From: Moraxella pluranimalium
GTDB taxonomy: Bacteria; Pseudomonadota; Gammaproteobacteria; Pseudomonadales; Moraxellaceae
Direction: 5' to 3'
Length of the DNA stretch: 64,000 nt
Assembly (NCBI RefSeq): GCF_002014825.1
Contig: NZ_MUYU01000002.1
Span: 1-64,000, forward strand
Below, one piece after another: positions 55,743 to 64,000 of the stretch. How positions within the stretch are numbered: position 1 is the first letter of the stretch; each line of letters starts with the position of its first letter. Below the pieces are notes generated by a model. It made no database searches. It was not told the origin of the DNA and worked only from the letters and a program-made list of their open reading frames with translations. A program made the translations under genes and the position numbers.

Positions 55743-56606
55743 ATGTATGTCCACACCCCCACCCCAAGCCAAGAACCAAAAAAACTTGTCCGCAGTGCGT
55801 TTTTTATTTCTGATGGTACTGCCATCACCGCCGAAACGCTTGGCAAATCACTACTAAGCCAATTTGCCGATGTGGAATTTGACATTCAAGTCATCCCCTA
55901 TGTCGATACCGTCGAGCTTGCCCGCGAAGCCGTCGGCCGCATCAACCAAGCCTATAAAAATACCAATTTACTACCTTTGGTCTTTGACACCATTGTCAGC
56001 GATGAGATTCGAGAAGTCATCAACACTGCCACCGCTTGCAACCTTGACATCTATGAAGGGCTCATCACTCGTATCGCCACCGAAATCAATCACAAGCCAA
56101 ATCCGCACGCAGGCATGGCACACAGTAATGTCGATTCGGACGATTATAAGGCACGCATTGATGCGGTGCATTTTGCACTAGATAATGACGACGGTGCACG
56201 CATCACGCATTATGATGGCGCTGATATTATTTTGGTTGGCTTGTCTCGTTCGGGCAAGACGCCAACATCATTGTACCTTGCGCTACAATACGGCATCCGA
56301 GCTGCCAACTACCCACTGACCGAAGAAGACCTAGATACCAGCAGCCTGCCCCAAGCGCTCAAAGCCCATAAGCACAAGCTATTTGGTCTAACCATCGACA
56401 CCGAACGCCTAGTGCGTATCCGCCAAGAGCGTAAAGCAGGCAGCCGTTATGCTAGCCTTGCTCAATGCCAAGCCGAGCAACAGGCGATTCAAGCGATTTA
56501 TAGCACCCAAAAAATCCCAAATCTGAATGTCTCTGAAATGTCTGTTGAAGAAATTGCCACTCGTATTCTACAAATGACTGGACTAAAACGCCGTATCGGT
56601 ATGTAA
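55743..56606 (+). CDS. ppsR: PEP synthase regulatory kinase/pyrophosphorylase PpsR
   Basis: Bifunctional DUF299 enzyme that inactivates PpsA by ADP-dependent Thr phosphorylation and reactivates it by Pi-dependent dephosphorylation. 287 residues from the ATG at 55743 (AGGTG upstream). Marks: RSAFFISDGTAITAETLGKSLL at the N-terminus, the P-loop-like LVGLSRSGKTPTSLYLA near residue 160, KLFGLTIDTERLVRIRQER and the C-terminal VEEIATRILQMTGL. Divergently transcribed from its target gene. Confidence 0.95.
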   Translation: MYVHTPTPSQEPKKLVRSAFFISDGTAITAETLGKSLLSQFADVEFDIQVIPYVDTVELAREAVGRINQAYKNTNLLPLVFDTIVSDEIREVINTATACNLDIYEGLITRIATEINHKPNPHAGMAHSNVDSDDYKARIDAVHFALDNDDGARITHYDGADIILVGLSRSGKTPTSLYLALQYGIRAANYPLTEEDLDTSSLPQALKAHKHKLFGLTIDTERLVRIRQERKAGSRYASLAQCQAEQQAIQAIYSTQKIPNLNVSEMSVEEIATRILQMTGLKRRIGM

Positions 56607-56654
56607 CCATTTGAATTTTTGATTGAACTATTGATTGAATTATTGAGAAAAATC

Positions 56655-57017
56655 ATGCTAAAAAAACTTAGCCTAATCACAGCAATCGCCCTATTAACCG
56701 CCTGCCAAAGCACACCGCCAAAGCCTGAGCCATTGTATGTGCCAAATATTGCACTACAACCAGCCAAAGTACTAGAAATCCTGCCTAATCGCAGTGTTTG
56801 TGATTCATCAAGCCCTATGCAATGCCTGCTGGTCAAAGTCGATGGCACAAGCGATAGCGAGATTTTTGGTATTGGTTTTAATGACATCAAAGGCTTTGAG
56901 CCAAAAGTTGGCGTCCGATATAAAATTCGTGCCAGCCAAGAGATTGACCAAAATACCGGCAAGCCAACAGGCTATTGGCAACTTGATGAAATCTTATCAC
57001 AGCACATCAGCCGATAA
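56655..57017 (+). CDS. Small lipoprotein, DUF4377-like
   Basis: 120 residues from the ATG at 56655. Lipobox LTAC near residue 18, then a domain with CLLVKVDG, GFNDIKGFEPKVGVRYKIRA and YWQLDEILS that looks like a DUF4377 (OB-like) domain of secreted stress proteins. Two Cys (SVCDSS, MQCLLV) may form a disulfide. It lies between ppsR (48 nt) and sthA (44 nt) on the same strand. Confidence 0.68.
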   Translation: MLKKLSLITAIALLTACQSTPPKPEPLYVPNIALQPAKVLEILPNRSVCDSSSPMQCLLVKVDGTSDSEIFGIGFNDIKGFEPKVGVRYKIRASQEIDQNTGKPTGYWQLDEILSQHISR

Positions 57018-57061
57018 GCTTGTTTTGTATATTTATTAATAAGTAAATTTAAGGACAAATC

Positions 57062-58624
57062 ATGACAAAAAAGCGTAAAACCATGCCAACTGACAGCATT
57101 GCCAACGCAGAAATTGAAGCCACTGTCATCAGTAGCCAAACCTTTGAGCATGTCGAGCATGACCACCTACACCCTAGCCTAATCAGCCCGCTAGATGGTC
57201 AGCGTATCGGTCTAAAGACCCATAAGCACAAAGTCAAGCACGGCTATGAATACGATGCTGTAGTACTCGGTGCAGGCCCTGCCGGTGAAGCTGCGGCGAT
57301 GAAGCTTGCCAAGTCAGGCTATCGCGTCGCCGTCGTCGATCCACGAGATCAAGTCGGTGGTAACTGTGCACACGTCGGCACTATCCCAAGTAAGGCACTG
57401 CGTCAGTCGGTGTTTAACATCATCAGCTTTCGCCGTGACCCACTATTTAGCCAAATCAAGGACAGCTATCAAGTACCGCTAAATAAAGTACTAAGCCGTG
57501 CTCGTGAAGTGATTCGCAATCAGGTCAATACACACAAGCTGTTTTATGAGCGTAACCAAATCGAAGTGATTCACGGCTGGGGTAGCTTTGTGGATGCACA
57601 TACACTTGAGATTTATTCAGGTGAGCTTGAGCCAACTAAGACCATCACCTTTAATGAAGCGGTGATTGCTGTCGGTTCACGCCCTTATCGTCCTGATATC
57701 CTAGACTTTGACCATCCACGAGTGTTTGACTCGGACAAGATTTTGCAAATGGATTATGTCGCACGCAAAATCATCATCTATGGCGCAGGTGTCATCGGCT
57801 GTGAATATGCGTCAATTTTCACAGGCTTGGGCTATGTCGTTGATTTGATTAATAATAAAGAACAACTACTAAGCTATCTGGACGAAGAAATCTCCGATGC
57901 ACTTAGCCACGACTTCCGTCAATTTGGCGTGCGTATTCGCAACCACGAAGAGATTGACCACCTTGAGACGCATGATGACTGCGTTATCCTACACCTAAAA
58001 AGCGGTAAAAAAATCAAATCAGATGCCATCCTATGGTGTAATGGCCGCTCAGGCAACACGGATAGCCTAAACCTTGAAGCTGTCGGCTTGACCGCCAACA
58101 GTCGTGGTCAGCTAGAAGTTGACCAAACTTATCGCACCAGCGTGCCACACATCTATGCTGTCGGTGATGTCATCGGCTGGCCATCATTGGCATCGGCTGC
58201 CTATGACCAAGGCCGTAATGCAGCAGGCTTTATGGTGGGTGATGAAGATGCTGAGTTCATTAACAGCGTACCGACAGGCATTTATACCATTCCTGAGATT
58301 TCAAGTATCGGCAAGACCGAAGCTGAACTGACCGCTGAACAAATCCCATATGAAGTCGGTCAAGCTTTCTTCCGCCATCTAGCTCGTGCGCAAATCATCG
58401 GTGAACGCTCAGGCGTCCTAAAAATCCTATTCCACCGTGAGACGCTAGAGATTCTCGGTATCCATTGCTACGGCAACCACGCATCCGAGATTATCCATAT
58501 CGGACAAGCGGTGATGAAATGCGGTCATACGCTTGAGTACTTTATCAATACCACATTTAACTACCCAACGATGGCGGAAGCTTATCGTGTCGCCGCCCTA
58601 AACGGTATGAACCGAATTTTTTAG
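57062..58624 (+). CDS. sthA: Soluble (Si-specific) NAD(P)+ transhydrogenase
   Basis: FAD enzyme that transfers reducing equivalents between NADPH and NAD+. 520 residues, about 50 longer than E. coli SthA. FAD motif [18 protein letters not shown] lies near residue 65, followed by [18 protein letters not shown]: as in true SthA, the second Cys of the disulfide-reductase pair is replaced (Thr). NAD motif [20 protein letters not shown] and the C-terminal dimerisation domain are intact. The N-terminal extension is acidic and His-rich ([21 protein letters not shown]). Confidence 0.94.
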   Translation: MTKKRKTMPTDSIANAEIEATVISSQTFEHVEHDHLHPSLISPLDGQRIGLKTHKHKVKHGYEYDAVVLGAGPAGEAAAMKLAKSGYRVAVVDPRDQVGGNCAHVGTIPSKALRQSVFNIISFRRDPLFSQIKDSYQVPLNKVLSRAREVIRNQVNTHKLFYERNQIEVIHGWGSFVDAHTLEIYSGELEPTKTITFNEAVIAVGSRPYRPDILDFDHPRVFDSDKILQMDYVARKIIIYGAGVIGCEYASIFTGLGYVVDLINNKEQLLSYLDEEISDALSHDFRQFGVRIRNHEEIDHLETHDDCVILHLKSGKKIKSDAILWCNGRSGNTDSLNLEAVGLTANSRGQLEVDQTYRTSVPHIYAVGDVIGWPSLASAAYDQGRNAAGFMVGDEDAEFINSVPTGIYTIPEISSIGKTEAELTAEQIPYEVGQAFFRHLARAQIIGERSGVLKILFHRETLEILGIHCYGNHASEIIHIGQAVMKCGHTLEYFINTTFNYPTMAEAYRVAALNGMNRIF

Positions 58625-58688
58625 GCGATTACCTTTGGCGTCTCCATACGCTGATTTTTGGTAAATTGCGATAAATTGTGGTAATTAT

Positions 58689-58727
58689 AAAAAAAATTCT
58701 CGTCACACATATGGCGGGAATTTTTTT
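58689..58727 (+). terminator. Terminator of sthA
   Basis: AAAAAATTC and GAATTTTTT arms with further C-G pairing, T-run on the plus strand, 64 nt after the stop. Confidence 0.65.
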
Positions 58728-58779
58728 AATTTAATAATATTTACTTAGAAATATTAGTTATAGTTTAATATTGATATAA

Positions 58780-58819
58780 AAAACCCAACAACTCAAATGA
58801 TTGACATTGTTGGGTTTTG
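58780..58819 (-). terminator. Terminator of the MscS gene
   Basis: AAAACCCAACAA and TTGTTGGGTTTT pair on the minus strand and are followed by TTT, 34 nt after the stop codon. Confidence 0.85.
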
Positions 58820-58853
58820 AAACTTGTTTAATAAATTTAATTAACAAACTTAA

Positions 58854-59924
58854 TTAAGCATCCGATGACTTAGCATCTGATTTGTCATCTTTTTGGTCAA
58901 GTAGCTTAGCAAGCTTATCCAAGCCTTCAATTTGCACCGTGCGATTTGGGAATGGGATATCAATGCCCGCTTCATCAAAGGCATATTTGGTCTGCTCAAG
59001 CAATTCACATTGCAAATCAAACCAATTATCATTGGTCGCCCACACTCTAAGCATCAAATCCACCGAACTTTCACCAAGCGCCGTCACGACAACGGTCGGT
59101 TCAGGGTCAGGCAGTGCTTTTGGGTGTGCCTTAGCAAGTGCAATCATCACTTCACGCGCCTGACGAATATCAGCATCATAGCTGATACCCACAGCAATAT
59201 CGACACGACGGGTCGGCAATGACGAAAAATTGGTGCTTGATGATGTCATGATATCGCCATTTGGGATGATGATTTCATGGTTGTTAGCCGTTCTGATACG
59301 AGTATTGACCAGTGTAATATCAAGCACCGTACCTGTCTTGCCACCGACTTCCACCACATCGCCACGGCTAAATGGACGAAAAATCACAATCAGCACGCCT
59401 GCTGCTAGGTTTGACAGCTGGTCTTTGAGCGAGACACCGATTGCCACGCCTGCTGCACCCAAGATAGCAACGAATGAGTTGGTATTCACGCCAAGCTTAT
59501 TGAGCGCCGCCAAAATCACCGCCACAAGCATAATGCCGTACAAGAGATTGCCCAAAAAATTCGCCGCCGTATTATCCATGCGACTGCGAGCCATCAGGCG
59601 TTTGGCGATATTGACGATACGCTTACCAATCCATTTACCCACAAAGAAAATCAACAACGCAAGCACGAGCTTACCCGACATATCAATCGCCATCTGCGTC
59701 AATGTCGCAATATCAATCGGTATGCCCAGAAATTGCAAGGCATCATTCGTACCGTGCTCAAGCGTTGTTTTGGTCACTTCAGCGGCATGGACAGCGACTT
59801 CTTTGGCAGCTTCGGCGGCTTGCTGTGCGTTATCGGCAGCTTCGGCGACCTTTTGGGTGGTCTGCTCCACTGCTTGCTCCACGTCGGCGTCAGACGCCGT
59901 TTCAGACTTGGTTGCTTCGCTCAT
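58854..59924 (-). CDS. mscS: Small-conductance mechanosensitive channel (MscS family)
   Basis: Osmotic safety valve of the inner membrane. 356 residues, longer than E. coli MscS (286). An N-terminal Ala/Glu-rich helical extension (about 1-60, with QQAAEAAKEVAVHAAEV) precedes three membrane helices (about 70-95, 120-140, 147-175). The pore helix has the Gly/Ala pattern FVAILGAAGVAIGVSLKDQ, and the RPFSRGDVVEVGGKTGTV beta domain and C-terminal vestibule follow. The extension is unusual and its role unknown. Confidence 0.93.
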   Translation of the reverse strand: MSEATKSETASDADVEQAVEQTTQKVAEAADNAQQAAEAAKEVAVHAAEVTKTTLEHGTNDALQFLGIPIDIATLTQMAIDMSGKLVLALLIFFVGKWIGKRIVNIAKRLMARSRMDNTAANFLGNLLYGIMLVAVILAALNKLGVNTNSFVAILGAAGVAIGVSLKDQLSNLAAGVLIVIFRPFSRGDVVEVGGKTGTVLDITLVNTRIRTANNHEIIIPNGDIMTSSSTNFSSLPTRRVDIAVGISYDADIRQAREVMIALAKAHPKALPDPEPTVVVTALGESSVDLMLRVWATNDNWFDLQCELLEQTKYAFDEAGIDIPFPNRTVQIEGLDKLAKLLDQKDDKSDAKSSDA

Positions 59925-59958
59925 ATCTCCCCCATGATGTTTTTATGTGATTGATAAA

Positions 59959-61185
59959 TTAAAAAAACCTACCGGTCGGTTTTTTGGCATATTGTCCAAT
60001 CGCCGTATCTACTTTGCTAGCGATATCTAGATAATGCTGTCCTAGATGTGCTTGCTGTAGCGCTTGTGGCTCACCTTTATCCATCGATGCACGGATGGAC
60101 GCATCCAGTGGTAATTGCCCAAGTAGTGGCACGCCATAGCTTGTCGCCATCGCATCACCACCACCACTGCCAAAGATGGCTTCGGTATGACCGCATTGGC
60201 TACAGATATGTAGCGCCATATTCTCAACAATACCAAGCACTGGGATACTTGTTTTATTGAACATCTCAATGCCTTTTTTGGCATCGAGTAGCGCAATATG
60301 CTGTGGCGTGGTCACAATCACCGCCCCCGTGATAGGGATACGCTGTGCCAATGTCAGCTGAATATCCCCCGTCCCCGGCGGCATATCGATAAGTAGATAA
60401 TCAAGCGTCGGCCAGTTGGTCTGATTATACAGTTGCATCAGTGCGCCCGTCGCCTTGATGCCACGCCATGCCACAGGCGTATCGTCCGAGTCGATCAGAT
60501 TGCCAATCGATAGCACTGCAAGTCCATTAGCATCAATCGGCACAAACTGATCATGCTCCACTTGTGGCTTGATACCTGCCACGCCGAGCATCGCAGGGAT
60601 TGACGGGCCATAGATGTCTGCATCTAGTACACCAACTTTTTTACCAAGCTTTTGTAGTGCTAAAGCCAAATTCACCGTCGTCGTGGATTTACCCACACCG
60701 CCCTTACCCGATGCGACGACCACAATGTGCGTGATGCGTGGATGAGCAGCAAGCTCACTTTGCTTGGGTGCAGGTTTGGCAGGCTTAGCATCATCGGCTG
60801 ACTGTGTCGGTATAGTATCTGCCTGTGGCTGATACGACTGCACGACGGATGATTTTGGCGACTCATTGACTGATTGGGCAGATGACTTATCAAACGGCTT
60901 AGGCGCATCTTTGGCATTGGCGATACTTTGCTCGGCAATCGACACATTGATATTCACTTCGGTCACGCCCATCGGATACAGCGTCTGCTGCAGGTCATGA
61001 TATTCTCGCTCAAGCTCGGCGGTGTCATCACTCATGCCAATACGCATATTCATCGTCAAGACATCACCATCAAGCGTCTGATCCACCACAAAATTCATAA
61101 ACGGCTGACCGTAGAGCGTCTTGGCATTAAGCACGGCTTGCACTTGTTCGTTTTTTGATTTTTTCTTTTTAAATAAATTAAACAT
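59959..61185 (-). CDS. apbC: Iron-sulfur cluster carrier protein Mrp/ApbC
   Basis: P-loop NTPase that carries Fe-S clusters to apoproteins. 408 residues from the ATG at 61185 (AGGTG upstream); a GTG two codons earlier is possible. N-terminal FeS_assembly_P (MIP18-like) domain, a Gln/Ser/Pro-rich linker (about 85-145), then the ParA-type domain with VASGKGGVGKSTTTVNLALAL near residue 155, the switch DMPPGTGDIQLTL, and the cluster motif CxxC in ICSQCGHTEAIFG. Domain order and motifs are standard; the linker is long. Confidence 0.94.
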   Translation of the reverse strand: MFNLFKKKKSKNEQVQAVLNAKTLYGQPFMNFVVDQTLDGDVLTMNMRIGMSDDTAELEREYHDLQQTLYPMGVTEVNINVSIAEQSIANAKDAPKPFDKSSAQSVNESPKSSVVQSYQPQADTIPTQSADDAKPAKPAPKQSELAAHPRITHIVVVASGKGGVGKSTTTVNLALALQKLGKKVGVLDADIYGPSIPAMLGVAGIKPQVEHDQFVPIDANGLAVLSIGNLIDSDDTPVAWRGIKATGALMQLYNQTNWPTLDYLLIDMPPGTGDIQLTLAQRIPITGAVIVTTPQHIALLDAKKGIEMFNKTSIPVLGIVENMALHICSQCGHTEAIFGSGGGDAMATSYGVPLLGQLPLDASIRASMDKGEPQALQQAHLGQHYLDIASKVDTAIGQYAKKPTGRFF

Positions 61186-61361
61186 AATCACCTGATTACT
61201 CGGATAATCCCGAGAAAATTACTCAAGATTTGACAGTTATTGTCAATTTTAGCACAAATCACAACAAAAATGATGAATTTTGGCACTGACACAAGCAAAC
61301 TATCCCTAGAGTAAACGGCAGATTTTTGATAAAATAAGCGTTTTTGTTTAAGAATAGCATC

Positions 61362-62432
61362 ATGAGCCACACCGACCAACCCGTCCTTATCAGTGATTAT
61401 GATTATGACTTGCCCGAAGCACTCATCGCACGCCATCCGCTCGATGCGCGTAGCGGTTCACGACTGCTACACATGGCAGATGGCGTGATTAATGATAAGC
61501 AGTTTACCGATTTGGCAGAGCTGTTGTCGGCAAATGATTTGCTAGTGCTTAATGACACCAAAGTCATGAAAGCTCGCCTGCACGGGCAAAAAGCCACAGG
61601 CGGCGCAGTCGAAGTGCTGGTCGAACGCCTACTGCCCAATGAAGATGGTCAAGCACCCCATCGTGCACTATGTCATGTACGCTCAAGCCGCTCGCCAAAG
61701 GCAGGACAGATGCTTAGCCTTGCTGATGGCAAGATGGGTGCAACCGTGCTTGGCCGTGAAGAAAATCTGTTTGTCCTAGCCTTTGATGCGCCGATTTTGG
61801 CAGATTTGGATTGTTATGGTCAGATGCCGATTCCGCCGTATTTTGAGCGTGATGCCGATGAGATGGATGATGAGCGTTATCAGACGGTATTTCATGATCC
61901 TGCCAAGACAGGCAGTGTCGCTGCACCGACGGCAAGCCTGCATTTTGATGATGAGTTATTAGCTAAGCTAAAACAAAAAGGGGTTAAAACAGCTTTTGTG
62001 ACGCTCAATGTCGGCGCAGGGACTTTTGCCCCTGTTAAGGCTGATGATGTGCGTGATCACATCATGCATTCAGAATATGCGCATCTACCCAAAGAGACTG
62101 CCGAGCTCATCAACCAAACCAAAGCAAATGGCGGTCGCATCATCGCTGTCGGCACGACGGTCACTCGTACGCTTGAGACCGCTTATTTGCATCGCATTGA
62201 TGATAGACTTGTCGAATATGCAGGCGATACCAATATCTTTATTTATCCGCCGTATCGCTTTGGGGTAGTGGATTGTTTGGTGACCAATTTTCATTTGCCA
62301 AAATCAACCTTGCTGATGCTCGTTTCAGCCTTTGCTGGCACTGATCATATCAAACAAGCTTATCAGCACGCCATTGATCATGGTTATCGCTTTTTTAGCT
62401 ATGGCGATGCGATGTTTTTGGAAAAAGTGTGA
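61362..62432 (+). CDS. queA: S-adenosylmethionine:tRNA ribosyltransferase-isomerase QueA
   Basis: Transfers the ribosyl part of SAM to preQ1 in tRNA to form epoxyqueuosine. 356 residues from the ATG at 61362; an upstream TTG at 61344 would add six residues. No strong ribosome site. Family blocks: DYDYDLPEALIARHPLDAR, LLVLNDTKVMKARLHGQK, VAAPTASLHF and LNVGAGTFAPV. Followed by tgt after 134 nt, the usual queA-tgt pair. Confidence 0.96.
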   Translation: MSHTDQPVLISDYDYDLPEALIARHPLDARSGSRLLHMADGVINDKQFTDLAELLSANDLLVLNDTKVMKARLHGQKATGGAVEVLVERLLPNEDGQAPHRALCHVRSSRSPKAGQMLSLADGKMGATVLGREENLFVLAFDAPILADLDCYGQMPIPPYFERDADEMDDERYQTVFHDPAKTGSVAAPTASLHFDDELLAKLKQKGVKTAFVTLNVGAGTFAPVKADDVRDHIMHSEYAHLPKETAELINQTKANGGRIIAVGTTVTRTLETAYLHRIDDRLVEYAGDTNIFIYPPYRFGVVDCLVTNFHLPKSTLLMLVSAFAGTDHIKQAYQHAIDHGYRFFSYGDAMFLEKV

Positions 62433-62554
62433 TTAATTTATTTAATCTTTTTGTTTAATTTATTTGATGAATTGACAAGCTTATTTAATCGTATTATTTT
62501 TTATGAATTTCAAATCTGCCAAATGGTGCATGAGATTGAAATCAAATCAATTAG

Positions 62555-63730
<1,176 letters not shown>

Positions 63731-63757
63731 TCTGTTGAATTTATAAAATTCAACCGT

Positions 63758-63792
63758 AAAAAATCGCCATCACACTGTTTTGGCGATTTTTT
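63758..63792 (+). terminator. Bidirectional terminator between tgt and the Slam gene
   Basis: AAAAAATCGCCA and TGGCGATTTTTT form a perfect 12-bp arm pair; A and T tracts allow both directions between convergent genes. Confidence 0.9.
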
Positions 63793-63805
63793 GCATTGGA
63801 TAAGT

Positions 63806-64000
63806 TCAAAACATTTTATCGACCGTGACAAACCAAGCACCGCTACGTCTGTCGTACAAGTCCAAATTGCTATCCGTATGCTGGTGCCGATAGTTAATCT
63901 GAGGTACAAAGCCCTTATAATTTATCTTATTATGCCATAGTGTGCCAATAAACTGCGTTTCAGTATCATGCCTGATTTCACCATACCAAAAATTCGGTGC
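63806..64000 (-). CDS. C-terminus of a Slam-type outer-membrane protein (partial)
   Basis: The last 64 codons of a minus-strand gene that continues past the window edge. The frame is open from base 64000 to a TGA at 63808-63806. Strands such as FIGTLWHNKINYKGFVPQINY, HQHTDSNLDLYDRRSGAWF and the terminal Phe (VDKMF) match the last beta-barrel strands of surface lipoprotein assembly modulators (Slam, DUF560), which move lipoproteins such as TbpB to the cell surface. The N-terminal TPR part and any partner lipoprotein gene lie outside. Barrel assignment by pattern only. Confidence 0.75.
   Translation of the reverse strand, partial: APNFWYGEIRHDTETQFIGTLWHNKINYKGFVPQINYRHQHTDSNLDLYDRRSGAWFVTVDKMF

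Noticed and set aside
59230..59937. 235-codon plus-strand frame opposite the MscS gene
   Set aside because: Antisense shadow caused by the Ala-rich MscS coding sequence.

Overview
The window looks like chromosomal core DNA of a gammaproteobacterium of the family Moraxellaceae, most likely a Moraxella species. Grounds: an Hfq with a very long Gly/Arg/Phe-rich tail, the kdsD-kdsC-lptC-lptA-lptB order, the cmk-rpsA-ihfB-lapA block, and the 3' end of a Slam-type outer-membrane protein. The species is inference; no 16S rRNA gene is present. Nearly all genes are intact and densely packed, and many are translationally coupled through 4-nt ATGA overlaps.

Layout. 1-1468: complete IS3-family element with a programmed-frameshift transposase, 41 bp beyond the 3' end of lptB. 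1510-4921 (-): Kdo synthesis and LPS transport (kdsD, kdsC, lptC, lptA, lptB). 5095-7954 (-): tsaE-miaA-hfq preceded by a QueD-like gene. 8086-10744 (-): carboxy(nor)spermidine dehydrogenase and decarboxylase. 10850-15626 (-): a DNA glycosylase-like gene, uvrB, a DUF2059 protein and an MltB-like lytic transglycosylase. 16062-17915: small secreted or lipid-anchored proteins of unknown role. 18133-22299: ybaK, aroC, prmB (-) and the ribosomal oxygenase roxA (+). 22332-22375: a short relic of the same IS left end. 22512: tRNA-Leu(CAA), then a degenerate M23/LysM lipoprotein. 23857-29354 (-): a self-contained fructose PTS (fruB-fruK-fruA). 29604-36157 (-): sirB2-like, greA with a terminator in its leader, and carA-carB with an Mrr-type endonuclease gene between them and a leader-peptide/attenuator arrangement upstream. 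36451-39094: a DUF475 membrane protein, an unknown secreted protein, an amber-interrupted ORF and a lipoprotein. 39314-43348 (+): a three-gene polysaccharide or peptidoglycan O-acetylation cluster (MBOAT, DHHW protein, SGNH esterase). 43521: tRNA-Leu(UAG). 43741-45779 (+): dgkA, phoH-like, ybeY. 45839-52953 (-): pyrF, lapA, ihfB, rpsA, cmk, tadA, ung, an RDD/GYF protein and a DUF6636 protein. 53017-56606: divergent ppsA and ppsR. 56655-58624 (+): a lipoprotein and sthA. 58854-61185 (-): an MscS channel and mrp. 61362-63730 (+): queA and tgt. 63806-64000 (-): C-terminus of Slam.

Themes. Envelope functions recur: LPS assembly, murein hydrolases and their activators, O-acetylation, MscS, Slam. 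Queuosine modification is represented by queD, queA and tgt, and translation or RNA quality control by hfq, miaA, tsaE, tadA, ybeY, prmB, roxA and rpsA. No large genomic island, prophage, CRISPR array or classical defence island is visible; the only defence-like gene is the mrr homologue inside carAB. The most interesting non-standard signals are regulatory: the carA leader peptide with a long terminator hairpin, the promoter-terminator leader of greA, and an IS tip that seems to have become a terminator. The O-acetylation trio and the Hfq tail repeats also stand out. Function calls rest on motif recognition by eye; no database search was run.
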